A stretch of DNA of 64,000 bases, taken from NCBI RefSeq assembly GCF_048569485.1, contig NC_134354.1, positions 685,471,637 through 685,535,636 on the forward strand, read 5' to 3'. Positions 45,795 to 56,680 of the stretch are shown one piece after another. Position numbers and translations under genes: made by a program. The number at the start of each line of letters is the position of its first letter. Positions within the stretch are counted from its first letter, which is position 1. The notes beneath the pieces are model-generated. The model ran no database searches and was not told where the DNA came from. It worked only from the letters and a program-made list of their open reading frames with translations. Source of the stretch: Anomaloglossus baeobatrachus (Eukaryota; Chordata; Amphibia; Anura; Aromobatidae).

Positions 45795-46297
45795 TGTCAT
45801 GCTAGGTACAGGCAAGTACTAAGGGAACGATGAAAGGGAAGGGAAACCCTGTGCCTACGAAAGGGGAAGCTGGTGGCCCCTGACCAAACCTACCGCTGGT
45901 CCTTGGAGTTCCTCATCACTCTACAGTCATGGCCAAAAGTTTTGAGAATGCTACAAATATAAATTTGTACAAAGTCTACTGCTTAAGCTTTTCTAATGGC
46001 AATTTGCATATACTCCAGAATGTCATAAAGAGTAATCAGCTTAACAGCAATTACTTGCAAAGTCAATATTGGCTAAGAAAATGAACTTTAACCCCCAAAA
46101 CACATTTCAACATCATTGCATTCCTGCCTTAAAAGGAGCAGCTAACATTGTTTTAGTGATTGTTCCATTAACACAGGTGTGGGTGTTGATGAGGACAGGG
46201 CTGGCGATCAATCAGTCATGATTAAGTAAGAATGACACCACTTGGACACTTTAAAAGGAGGCTGGTGATTGGTATCATTGTTTCTCTTCAGTTAACC

Positions 46298-48296
46298 ATG
46301 GTTATCTCTAAAGAAAGATGTGCAGCCATCATTGCTCTGCACAAAATGGCCTAACAGGGAAGTGTATCGCAGCTACAAAGATTGCACCTCAGTCAACAAT
46401 CTATCGCATCATCAAGAACTTCAAGGAGAGAGCTTCCATTGTTCCCAAAAAGGCTCCAGGGCGCCCAAGAAGGACCAGCAAACGCCAGGACTGTATCTTA
46501 AAACTGTTTCAGCTGCGGGATCGGACTACCAGCAGTGCCGAGCTAGCTCAGCAATGGCAGCAGGCTGGTGTGAGTGCTTCTGCACGCACTGTGAGGCGGA
46601 GACTCTTTGAGCAAGGAGAAACCAAGGAAAAAATTGTGAAAACATACCCTGCTGTAACTAAATAAAAGCATAGTGCATATAAACATAGGGTACTTAGTAA
46701 ACACTGTTTTTGATCAAAAAAAGCATCAAGCTATCCCACCAAACGTCAAGGTGTACCCAGTTGGGATAGTACCTACACTCTCTAATATTAAAACCTTACC
46801 ATGGGTCTAAGATAGGCCTCAATGTGGCACTATGCTTTTATTTAGTTACAGCAGGGTATGTTTTCACAATTTTTTCCTTGGTTTCTCTTTGTCTCATGGC
46901 CATTGTGAACATGGTCTCACAAGTTCCATGTATACCATCTCATACTCCGGCTCACTTTTTTGTTTTTATGTAGTTTTTTTGTATTTAGTACAAACAGGGA
47001 GTGGCCCCCTTCCCAGCGAGCTGGACATTTCATTCTGTGAATCCCCCTGACTGTGTGTGTCCTGTTGGGACCCGGTCGCTCTCAGCCCTTAGCCACATTG
47101 AGGCCTATCTTAGACCCATGGTAAGGTTTTAATATTAGAGAGTGTAGGTACTATCCTAACTGGGTACACCTTGACGTTTGGTGGGATAGCTTTATGCTTT
47201 TTTTGATCAAAAACAGTGTTTACTAAGTACCCTATGTTTATATGCACTATGCTTTTATTTAGTTACAGCAGGGTATGTTTTCACAATTTTTTCCTTGGTT
47301 TCTCTTTGTCTCATGGCCAGTGTGAACATGGTCTCACAAGTTCCATGTATACCATCTCATACTCCGGCTCACTTTTTTGTTTTTATGTAGTTTTTTTGTA
47401 TTCAGTACAAACAGGGAGTGGCCCCCTTCCCAGCGAGCTGGACATTTCATTCTGTGAATCCCCCTGACTGTGTGTGTCCTGTTGGGACCCGGTCGCTCTC
47501 AGCCCTTAGCCACATTGAGGCCTATCTTAGACCCATGGTAAGGTTTTAATATTAGAGAGTGTAGGTACTATCCCAACTGGGTACACTCTTTGAGCAAGGC
47601 CTGGTTTCAAGGAGGGCAGCAAAGAAGCCACTTCTCTCCAGGAAAAACATCAGGGACCGACTGATATTCTGCAAAAGGTACAGGGAGTGGACTGCTGAGG
47701 ACTGGGGTAAAGTCATTTTCTCAGATGAATCCCCTTTTCGATTGTTTGGGACATCTGGAAAACAGCTTATTAGGAGAAGAAGAGGTGAGCGCTACCACCA
47801 GTCTTGTCTCATGCCAACTGTTAAGCATCCTGAAACGATTCATGTGTGGGGTTGCTTCTCAGCCAAGGGAATCGGCTCACTCACAGTCTTGCCTAAAAAC
47901 ACAGCCATGAATAAAGAATGGTACCAGAATGTCCTCCAAGAGCAACTTCTCCCAACTGTCCAAGAGCAGTTTGGCGCCCAACAATGCCTTTTCCAGCATG
48001 ATGGAGCGCCTTGCCATAAAGCAAAGGTGATCACTAAATGGCTCATGGAACAAAACATAGAGATTTTGGGTCCATGGCCTGGAAACTCCCCAGATCTTAA
48101 TCCTATTGAGAACTTGTAGGCAATCATCAAGAGACGAGTGGACAAACAAAAACCAACAAATTCTGGCAAAATGCAAGCATTGCTTATGCAAAAATGGACA
48201 GCTATCAGTCAGGATTTGCTCCAGAAGTTGATTGAGAGCATACCAGGGAGAATTGCAGAGGTCCTGAAGAAGAAGGGTCAACACTGCAAATATTGA
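46298..48296 (+). pseudogene. Tc1 transposase, broken by a 968-bp insertion
   Basis: ATG at 46298 ('MVISKERCAAI'). After a frame change near 46345 the message reads 'GKCIAATKIAPQSTIYRIIK', 'KKAPGRPRRTSKRQ' (GRP hook) and 'SASARTVRRRLFEQG'. It resumes at 47600 with 'LVSRRAAKKPLLSRKNIRDR', 'VIFSDESPFRLFG' (Asp 1), 'TIHVWGCFSAKGIG', 'CLFQHDGAPCHKAK' (Asp 2) and 'SPDLNPIENL' (Glu; DD34E spacing), ending 'LKKKGQHCKY'. Faults are the insertion, the early frame change and a stop in place of Trp after 'PIENL' (48117). All three catalytic acids are still encoded. Few faults point to a rather recent death. Confidence 0.9.
46617..47584. mobile_element. Second multi-unit copy of the 418-bp-type insertion, 15-bp TSD, inside Tc1
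   Basis: 'actctttgagcaagg' stands at 46602-46616 and 47585-47599; removing 968 bp plus one copy rejoins the Tc1 reading frame. The insert is a 213-bp minus-strand piece (46617-46829) followed by 755 bp of plus-strand units (46830-47584) with a 417-bp step. Its units differ from those at 41873-45540 at many shared places ('acagggagtggcccccttcc', 'catggtctcacaagttcc'), so it belongs to another subfamily. Its ends fall at other points of the unit than in the large array. Confidence 0.88.
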
Positions 48297-48822
48297 CTTG
48301 CTGCATTAACTCATTCTAACTGTCAATATAACCTTTTGGTACTCATAATATGATTGCAATTATATTTCTGTATGTGATGTAAACATCAGACAACCACAAT
48401 TAAAAACCAGAGGGCAACAGATCATGTGAAAATATAATTTTGGTGTCATTCTCAAAATTTTTGGCCATGACTGTAGATAGGTTCCGCACCTATGCGCCAA
48501 GCCAGATACCTGACCCTAGGTATCTCCAGTGCTGGGCCCTAAATAGGCAATGCATAGGATGAGCTCTTCGTCAACCTCACTAAACACCAAAGAAGACAAC
48601 AAGGTGGACACACAGGAGAAAATGCATGAACTACTTATTCACAGATGACACAGGCAAGAGTTCAACAAAGTATCAGCAACAATACAGCTGAGTACAAGCC
48701 ACTTGCTTGTAACCAGAGCTGGAATGAACTGAATACAATAGAAAGTCATGGAGCAATTTGCCCAGCTAAACGCTGGGATCTTCTATTGCCAGAAACCACA
48801 AGACTGTCTGTCACCCGTGACA

Positions 48823-49139
48823 GTCATGTTGATCCTAACTTTTAGGATTGCTACTTCCGATAGGTGAGACTCGAGTTCTTGTCTTCTTTCTCTCTGAATA
48901 GGCTGCATTAAAAAATATACACATAGGAAGTAATCAATCTTGGAAAGTGGGGCAGAGAGAAATCACCAGGGACCTGCCTCAGACTAGTCATCTGAGATGC
49001 ATAGTCCCTGGTCAGCAATTCAAGTTTTCTCTGAAATAATGCAACATAGAGTAAAACATACATGGCTTCAATAACAGAGGCAATGTCTGAGTCATGATGC
49101 TTGTAGTTTTGGCACCTTGAATCTACTGTCAGGTTTCCT
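48823..49139. other. Unassigned stretch
   Basis: Nothing supported. It ends at the TTTAAA of the following MITE. Confidence 0.5.
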
Positions 49140-49143
49140 TTAA

Positions 49144-51212
49144 AGGGAACCTGTCAGCAGACTTTTCCCTTATGAGCGGCGGCCACCAACAGTGAGCATT
49201 CTAGAATACTGTATATAAGAGCCCAGGCCGTGCTGTATAACATAAAAAACACCTTTATAATATTCTCCTAGGGGGGCATTCCGGTCCTATGAGTGGTGCT
49301 GCTCTCAGACCAGCGCCTCCTCTCTTCTTGCGATTGTCGGCCTTCTGCCTACACCCGTGTGCATGATGCGTCCTACATCATCCACATAGAGGCCTCCATT
49401 GTGCTTCTGCGCATGCACATTTTGATCTGCCCTGCTTAGGGCAAAGCAAAGTACTGTAATGCACAGCTGTGAGAAAAAGTCAAAGATCGCCCATGCATGC
49501 GCACTACAGTACTTTCATCTGCCCTCAGTCAGGCAGTTCAAAGTGCGCATGTATGGCGCCCCTAAGGCTTCAGTTGCCACAGAGTACTGCATCTGTTTTA
49601 AGATTGTAATTCTCTCTCCGGTGAGAAGAGGTTAATCACTGGTTTGTTTCACTTACACTGAATCCTGAGCTCATAACTTACATAAAACACCCAGATAGTG
49701 AGCCAGTCACCACACACAGGGAACCAGGCTGGGGAAATCCCCCAGCACTGCTGAGTCATTCCTGGGGGTGGCCGCTCTCAATGAGTAAAAAGACAAGCAG
49801 TTTCACTTTTAGTCAGAAAACAGCCCAGGGAGAGAACAGAGCACTCAGCCTTGAGGGAGCAGCATTTAACAGACTGGCCCTGGGACAAGAGACAGGTGGA
49901 GATAGTGCCAGGGCCAGGGGCCACAACACAGAGTCTGTAGGAATGAGACTGAAAAAGGGCGAGAGACTGAGGCAGCCGGTAGAGATGTTGGGACAAGAGG
50001 AGATGGTAGCTGAGGTCGAGCTTAACCATTCCCACAGTGCCAGCGCAGGTTGGGGTGCAGGACCCTCGGTTGGGGACACCTTCACGGACTCCAACAAATC
50101 TGCAGGAGAGGGTGATTTCATGTCCCATCGTCCACTATCCACTTTCCCGGAGCACAGTGACATATAGGATCCGGGATCAGGGCTTCAGTCAGACCCCATG
50201 GCGAGGACCCGTGTCACCTGCATATGGGACGGGACACTTAACACTGACAGCGGGGTCCCCAAATTGCTTCAAGCTATGGGGAGCCGCAGATCAGTGCAAG
50301 GAGGAAGGTCTCACACATTTCCACAGACACCGGTGATTGCCTCTCATTTACCCGGGATCAGCTGGAGTCCATCCATGGTGGCAGAGAGCGGCACCTCCGG
50401 GGCACCTAAAGAACTGTGAGTAAACGGAACTTTGAACCGCAGCCCCCTTTGTCATCCTTGTCATTGCTGGCGCTGCCGCCCCGCGCTTCGGCCCCATCAG
50501 CCGTCCCGATTGTCCTCATCCTCCCTGGGACTCCCTCCACCTATGGGGAGCTGGACTATCTGTGCTGTGTTAGCATCAGACCCGGAGGAGAGCAACATCT
50601 CACAGCGGTGGCTAATTCCTGGCCGCACACCACGGGTATCGCTGCAAGGCATCCCCCATTCCCATCCAACTCCACACCTGGAAGAGGAAAAGTCGCAGGA
50701 AGGGTCGGCAGCGGAGAAGGACAAGACCCCAGTCACCGCTGCAACCGGTGATGCTTCCCAGGGACCCTTCGTCCTCCTTCCATCCCCCTCTACACCTTGT
50801 ACCTGTTTGTCATTCACATGTAGCCGACGGGGCCATGGAGCTGGGTCAGGCCAGTCACAGCAGAACCCCACGAAACCACTGGTGCGGTGACAAGTAACCC
50901 CTTAGGCCCCGTGAGGTACTACACATGTGCAGGAGCACAATAGAGGCCTCTGTAAGAATGATGTAGGACGCATTATGTACACAGGGCTGGACAAGAGGAC
51001 GGCGATCCCACAAGATGGAGGAGGCGCTGGATCAAGAGCAGTGACGCCCATCGGACCAGATCGCCCTCTACGTGAGTATTATAAAGGTGTTTTTTATGTT
51101 ATTCAGAGCGGCCTGGGCTCTTATATACAGTATTTTGGAATGCTGTATATAAGAGCTCGGTGGTGGCCGACAGGTTCTGTCACCAGTTCACGGAACTGGT
51201 GACAGGTTCCCT
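49144..51212. mobile_element. MITE with 'agggaacctgtcag' ends, TSD TTAA, split by a solo LTR
   Basis: Left 'agggaacctgtcag' mirrors right 'ctggtgacaggttccct'; TTAA is found at both ends. Further in, 'actgtatataagagccc' mirrors 'gggctcttatatacagt', and 'aaaaaacacctttataata' mirrors 'tattataaaggtgttttt'. Its own sequence is 49144-49551 and 50924-51212, with 'gaggcctccattgtgct' mirrored by 'agcacaatagaggcctc' next to the LTR. Non-coding. Confidence 0.82.
49552..50923 (+). mobile_element. Solo LTR, relative of family A, TSD CATG
   Basis: Begins 'tatggcgcccctaag' (family style TGTGGCGCCC), ends 'gaggtactaca'. CATG stands at 49548-49551 and 50924-50927. It contains a variant of the shared block: 'cagcggtggctaattcc' then 'cacaccacgggtatcgctg'. 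More diverged than the other solo LTRs, hence older. Fossil. Confidence 0.75.
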
Positions 51213-51649
51213 TTAAAGTCAGGGATAAAGGGGCACTTTCAGTTATAAATAAAAACATACCTCCCATCCGTCCCGGATACAGCGGGACTGTACCGGACTT
51301 GAGCGCGTGTCCCGGTGTTACGATCGTGAGCCACGTGTCCCGTGGCTCCGCCCACCCACTTTCTCCCCGTCTGACTTTCTCCCCCTTCTATCCACATAAG
51401 CAGAGCCGAGCGCTACTGCACTTTCCTGGCTGCCGACGCTTTAAATCCGGCACCTGCAGCCCAGTGTACTGCTCTCAGCTGGGCTGCTTGTGTATGGAAG
51501 TGCATCTGTGGGCGGAGCTACCGAGCAACATGCTGAGCTCTGTCCACAGATGAAGAGAGTGGAGGGAAAGGAGCTGCAGCACCAAGGAACGCTGTATGTG
51601 ACCCCCCCACCTACCCAGAACTGTATGCCCCAGGCCCCTCCTCACTAGA

Positions 51650-52240
51650 GCTATATGCTTCCAGTCACTCCCCTGACCAGATCTGTATGGCCCCCTCACC
51701 AGATTTGTATGCCCCCCAGGCCCCACACCAGATTTGTATGCCCCCCAGCCCCCACACCACATTTGTATGCCCCCCAGCCCCCACACCAGATTTGTATGCC
51801 CCCCAGCCACCCCCACCAGATCTATATTCCCCCCAGCATCCTAGAGCTCTGTATGCCTCCAGCCCCCTCCCACTAGATCTGTATCCCCCAGCCCCCCCTC
51901 ACCAGATCTGTATGCCCCAGCCCTCTCCTCACCAGAGCTATATGCCTGTAGCCACCTGCCCCCTAGCCCCCTCACCAGATCTGTATGCCCCCTCCCACCA
52001 GATCTGTTTGCCCCCAGCCCCCTCCCACCAGATCTGTATGCCCCCAGCCCCCTCCCACCAGATCTGTATGCCTCCAGCCCCCTCCCACCAGATCTGTATG
52101 CCCCCAGCCACCCCATCGGAGCTGTATGTGCCCCAGAGCTTTATAAGCCCCAACACCAGAGCTATATGCCCCTTAGTAATATCTATGCTACCAGTAATTT
52201 GTATGCCCCACAGTAAAGTGTATTTCCCCCAGTAATGTGT
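51650..52240. repeat. Degenerate 24-32 bp minisatellite ('ccagatctgtatgccccc')
   Basis: About 20 loose units built on 'caccagatctgtatgccccc' and 'agcccc', varying in length, drifting to 'agtaatgtgtatgcccc' beyond 52170. The same drift motif, 'taatatgtatgccccctca', reappears at 54086 after the foreign block, so the array once ran through. Confidence 0.85.
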
Positions 52241-52812
52241 ATACCCCTTAGTAACGTGTATGCCCCTCAGTGAAAAACACAGACGTTCTTCACTGACATG
52301 TTAAACCCGCATATGTCCCTTCATACTCCGTGATTCACAGCACACAGTGGTTGTCCATGTGCAATCCGTGATACGTGATCCGTACTCCGTAATTGCACAT
52401 GGACAAATACTCACCTGTCCCCGCTCCTGCTCTCCGTGGTGCTGAAGAGTCCCGCGATTCAGCATCCAGCCACCACTCTCTCACCTCTGCAGCTACTTCT
52501 GGGTCGGCTCTGGCTGCATAAATGAATATGCATGCCATAATGAGCCGGCCAGGAAGCAGCAGAGCAGCTGCCGAACTCAGCATCGCTGGAGAAGGTGAGT
52601 TGAAAAAGCTTTTTATTTTAAATGTCCGTGTTTTTCTGGTACGTGTTTCACGGATCACACCATAGTGTGGTCCATGGGTCATCAGTGATGCCAGAAAAAA
52701 GGACATGTTTCTGTGCGGCAATCACGGATACGCATGTATGCCGCATGGAGACACGGTCAGTGAAAAATCACTGATGTATGCGTAGACCCTCTGAATATAA
52801 TGGGTCTGCATA
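52241..52812. other. Foreign non-coding block, probably a MITE, interrupted by a solo LTR
   Basis: Together with 54011-54085 this breaks the minisatellite. Internally, 'tccatgtgcaat' mirrors 'attgcacatgga' (52358-52405) and 'ccgtgttt…cacgg' words recur. 'gattctggtacgtat' and 'atacataccagaatca' mirror each other at 54018-54057. Terminal repeats of the whole block were not resolved. Confidence 0.45.
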
Positions 52813-54010
52813 TGTCGCGGGCGGAGGAGGGGACGCTGCGCTCTCCCACTGCTCGGGTCCGGCTGCTGCTGGTGCCGCTGCTCGGTGGTGGCTCGAGCGG
52901 TGGGCCGGATCCCGGGGACTCGAGCGGCGCTCCTCGCCCGTGAGTGAAAAGGGGATTTTGATTGTGGGGGGGTTTTGATTATTGTCTGCGACGCCACCCC
53001 CGGTTGTGGTGAGATTGGTGACACCACCGCTGCTCTGGACGGGGATCCCGGGAGCGTTGACAGGGAGCAGCTTTGTTGTTAGTTCTCCCATCCGTGGGTA
53101 GGGGGTTGGTTGCCCCGGGGCCCGGTCATGGGGGTAGGGGTGGATGGCAGGCGGGTTACATGGCCTGGTGAGGTGCAGGGTCGCAGGGGCAGCGCTGTGC
53201 CGCACGGCACGGTGGTACTCACTCAACCAATGATGAAGACACAGTTCTCGGTAAAACACACGGCTGGATGGACGGGTCCCACTGACGGCTGCGGTGGTTT
53301 CTGCTCCTGGCAGGTTGATGGTGACTGCCTTTCCCTGCACCTATATACGGTAGATGGTTCCAATGGGTTCCCACCGGTAACCCGCTCCCCAGCTTGGATA
53401 TGGGCTGGAGGAGCCCCTTTTGCCCGCAGGCTCTGGCCCTGAGAAACAGTTGCCTTGGCGGTGGCGGTGTCTCTCTCTCTTGGTTGGACTGTTGCCTTCT
53501 GTCGGGACTTGGCTGCTGGGAAACCCAGGAGGTTCCCTTCACTAACGAATTCGGCAAAATCACAGCGACTCCTAGCCTTGCCGGGGTCCGTAAGCCCCTG
53601 CCAGATGGTGCTGGCTTCTCTTTGTGTACCGGTCCGGTACCGCCGGGCCACCGCCCGTCCACGGTCCTCACGGCAGACTCCGATAGGCCACTCCTGCAGA
53701 CGGTCACCACCGTCTGCCAACCTTGCTGATCTGTCCGGGCCACACACCCGGACCAACTTCAGATTGCTCGACTACCACTCTCCTCCCTCTCACTTTCACC
53801 TCCAAAACTAATCTAATCTGGTTTTCCCGCCTCCAGGACTGTGAACTCCTCGGTGGGCGGGGCAAACCGCCTGGCCCACCCCCTGGTGTGGACATCAGCC
53901 CCTGGAGGAAGGCAACAAGGGTTTTGTGTCTGACTTCGGTGTGCCTGACCAGGAGTGTGGGGTGTGTGGGTGTTGTGCTCGGTGGCCCCTGGCTTGTCCA
54001 GGGCGCCACA
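52813..54010 (-). mobile_element. Solo LTR, family A, minus strand, TSD CATA
   Basis: Starts 'tgtcgcgggcggaggagg' and ends 'ccagggcgccaca', the complements of the family-A LTR ends. CATA stands at 52809-52812 and 54011-54014. Closely related to the solo LTR at 14232-15424, including the same orientation. Fossil. Confidence 0.9.
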
Positions 54011-54091
54011 CATAGGTCAGTGATTCTGGTACGTATAAAAACTAGCACATACATACCAGAATCACCGACATCTGAAACAGGCCTAATATGT

Positions 54092-54375
54092 ATGCCCCCT
54101 CAAGTACTGTCTATGCCCCAAGACCCTCCTGTGATGTATATACTATAACCCCAGCCCCTCCTGTGCTGTATATACTGTAGCCCCCAGCCCCTCCTGTGCT
54201 GTATATACTGTAGCCCCCAGCTCCTCCTGTGCTATATATACTGTAGCCCCCAGCCCCTCCTGTGATGTATATACTGTAGCCGCAGCCCCTGCTGTGATGT
54301 ATATACTGTAGCCCCAGCCCCTCCTGTGATGTATATACTGTAGCCCCCAGCCCCTCCTGTGATATATACTGTATA
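54092..54375. repeat. ~32-bp minisatellite ('tgtatatactgtagccccca')
   Basis: About eight units of 'gcccctcctgtgctgtatat' plus 'actgtagccccca', with 'gatg'/'gctg' variants. It passes into the TA microsatellite. Confidence 0.88.
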
Positions 54376-54393
54376 TATACAGTGTATATGTGT

Positions 54394-54394
54394 G

Positions 54395-54431
<37 letters not shown>
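54394..54431. repeat. (TA)n microsatellite
   Basis: About 16 TA steps after 'gtgtgtatg'. Confidence 0.9.
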
Positions 54432-54434
<3 letters not shown>

Positions 54435-54744
54435 TATCTAAAACCCCCATCCTCCCTTGTGATATATACACAGCGGTGTCAGTGTGCACTGTGCGTGGCT
54501 AGGTCTGTTAAAGTGATGCCAAGTGATCACATGCCGAGGAGGAGCTGGACAGAGACAAGCGGGGTAGGTGAGTGCGGCTGCTGACGGCTTCCCCATATTA
54601 TTACTTCCAATGTGTATGTATATGTATGATGTATATATCTATGTATGTCAGTGTAGATGACTGTGTATAGATTTGTCTGTTTATATGTATTTTAGAGAAT
54701 TTGTCTTCAAATATGTACCGTATATGTGCGTATGCCTGTACCGA

Positions 54745-55215
54745 CAATCAGGACTCACTGTGTCCTGGAGGCAGCGTGTCCTGACCTGCGGGCTGCACTT
54801 CTCCTCCGCAGGAGACCGCAGCTGCCTGTGCCCACGATCAGGACTCGCTGTGTCCTGGAGGCAGCGGGTCCTGACCTGCGGGGCTGCACGTCTCCTCCGC
54901 AGGAGACCACAGCTGCCTGTGCCCATGATCAGGACTCGCTGTGTCCTGGAGGCAGCGGGTCCTGACCTGCGGGGCTGCACGTCTCCTCCGCAGGAGACCA
55001 CAGCTGCCTGTGATCACAATCAGGACTCACTGTGTTCTGGAGACAGCGGGTCCTGACCTGCGGGGCTGCATGTCTCCTCCGCAGGAGAACGCAGGAGACC
55101 GCAGTTGCCTGTGCCCATGATCAGGACTCGCTGTGTCCTGGAGGCAGCGGGTCCTGACCTGCGGGGCTGCACGTCTCCTCCGCAGGAGAATGCAGCTGCC
55201 TGTGCCCATGATCAG
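54745..55215. repeat. 91-bp minisatellite, about five units
   Basis: 'atcaggactcgctgtgtcct' recurs near 54837, 54928, 55019 and 55120. The unit also holds 'gggtcctgacctgcgg' and 'tctcctccgcaggaga', a palindromic stretch. One unit is longer by a 10-bp duplication ('gaacgcagga'). Confidence 0.92.
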
Positions 55216-55520
55216 GGTTCAGTGCGCTGCGGTCTCCTGCTGTGTTCTCTGTGTTCTGTGCTGTGTGTTGCTGTTTGTGTGACACATGCAACTGCAGCAA
55301 ACAATTGGTATGCTGCAGTCTGGAAAGACGCTCCGCAGGTCAGTGTTTGCTGCAGAAAAAACAAGCACAGTGGGCACATGATTTCTAGAAATCCCTCCAC
55401 TGTGCTTGTACTGTACAACGCAGCGTTTTAGACGCAGCAAAAACACGCTACATCTAAAATGCTGCAAACACTGATCGTGGGCACGCAGCCTTAAACAATG
55501 TGATCAGCAGTGCTGAAAGG
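55216..55520. other. Right inner part of the 51256-55628 element
   Basis: No gene. 'gcagtctggaaagacgctcc' and 'caagcacagtgggcacatga' mirror partly with 'tccactgtgcttgtactg', so a short inverted-repeat element may lie at 55300-55480. Confidence 0.4.
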
Positions 55521-55635
55521 GATTGGATGTGGGTGTGACAGATTGCAAAATGGGTGTGGTTAGGGGCGTGTCCTAAAATTGCCTCGGACTTTGTCCCTCT
55601 TTCTCATCTTTAAATGTCGGGAGGTATGATAAAAA

Positions 55636-56456
55636 GTCTCCTCTCTTTATTATTATTAATACATGGCATAATCTACATACAGCTGAGATTCCACTGCTTG
55701 TTTTTGCCTAAGCTTCAATTTCAGTTTGCAATAACTATTTTTAGTATATTCTGGGTGAATTACTGTATACTATTATATTAGTGCGTTAGTATGTAATTAT
55801 AGTTGCCGCATATAAAATTTCATTTCTAGGACTTTCCTCTTGCCTGAGTGACAATGTCGCTGATTTCCCATTATTCATTAGTATTTTATTTGTTTCCATA
55901 AATGCCGAGACAGCATCACTCCGCAAAGATCCCATAGTTCTGTGCTCCGCAGATATGAAGCTGGTTCCTACCATTTCTTCTAGTGACATGTCTGAATCAG
56001 CCTGCCTATAAATCACGGGAATTCCTGCTTTATAGGATGACACCTGGACAGTCTGAACCTCATGAATTATAAGATAAGCTTCAGAGAATTCTTCTGGGTG
56101 TAATTAGGTGTGGGAAATTCCGGTCCTCAGGGGCTGCTTACAGGATATCAGTAGTAATGGTAATAATAATGACTTTGTTTTATTATTATTGTGTGATGAT
56201 AACTTCTGTGAACTTTTTACTGGGAAATCGAGTATATCCTTGATGATAAATACTTATATTTCTTAAACTGATGCTCCAAAAATAAAGCTTTAAAGAGAAC
56301 ATTTCACCAAATGTTTCAAGTCGAATTGGACACATGATGTAATAGCGGCTGCAGAGCGTAATAAAATATTTTTTTTATTTCCCTTTTTCATTACGGAGAT
56401 ATTAGCAATCAAAGTATTTGGCACCTAAAGAGTTAACTTTTTTAAGTCTAAAGGTC
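55636..56456. other. Unassigned stretch around the 55786-56103 frame
   Basis: Otherwise A/T-rich without repeats that I can define. At 56111 'gggaaattccggtcctcagg' resembles the end of a dispersed short repeat. Confidence 0.45.
55786..56103 (-). other. 105-codon open frame of unknown meaning, minus strand
   Basis: Open between stops, with a possible acceptor ('cacacctaattacacccag', read on minus) just upstream. It contains 'EFSEAYLIIHEVQTVQVSSY', 'AGIPVIYRQADSDMSLEEM' and 'LRQEESPRNEILYAATIITY'. Composition is protein-like, with mixed charge and no low-complexity bias. No family is recognised and no Met is required if it is a last exon. The nearest sequence upstream is a decayed repeat. Could be a host exon remnant or chance. 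Confidence 0.25.
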
Positions 56457-56680
56457 CAGTCACACATAACGAGATCGTGAACGAGATCGCTACTACGTCA
56501 CACTTTCTGGATCGTTTATGAGTCGTTGTTGAAATCGCATGTTGGGTGTCACACGTAACGACTTCAGGAACGAGCATGCGTCCCGTATAACGATCTTTCA
56601 AATCGTTGGGACCCTGTCACACAGCAACTATGTTAACGATTCCAATCCCATTAGGGGCGTAGTAAAATGCAGTGAGTCAC
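56457..56680. mobile_element. Left part of a MITE, split by the Gypsy element
   Basis: 'aaggtccagtcacacataac' followed by 'gagatcg' and 'acgatc' words is the left-end style of a cacacataacga-type MITE. The continuation must lie beyond the window, right of the Gypsy element. Confidence 0.6.

Larger units (their letters stand above)
45924..48473 (+). mobile_element. Tc1 transposon, both ends present, TA duplication, split by a 968-bp insert
   Basis: Ends 'cagtcatggccaaaagtttt' and 'aaaatttttggccatgactg' are inverted repeats of at least 25 bp, flanked by TA at 45922-45923 and 48474-48475. Without the insert the element is about 1.57 kb, the normal Tc1 size. It carries one transposase gene on plus. 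Confidence 0.93.
45795..48822 (+). mobile_element. Probable solo LTR (~0.47 kb) hosting a Tc1 element
   Basis: Its own sequence is 45795-45921 and 48476-48822. It starts 'tgtcatgctaggtacagg' and ends 'gtcacccgtgaca'. The flanks 'gtcag' and 'gtcat' are near-identical, so the duplication is likely but imperfect. The text ('aggcaagtactaagggaac', 'agccacttgcttgtaac') has the look of an LTR of a moderately old retroelement. Family not named. Confidence 0.5.
51256..55628. mobile_element. DNA element with 'catacctccc' ends, 4.4 kb, minisatellite-filled, 7-bp TSD
   Basis: Left end 'catacctccc' and right end 'gggaggtatg' are inverted; 'tcccggat' and 'atgtcggg'-like words continue the relation. 'ataaaaa' stands at 51249-51255 and 55629-55635. 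This could be an 8-bp hAT-type duplication with one change. No transposase inside. The interior holds three minisatellites, a solo LTR and other short repeats. Confidence 0.7.
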
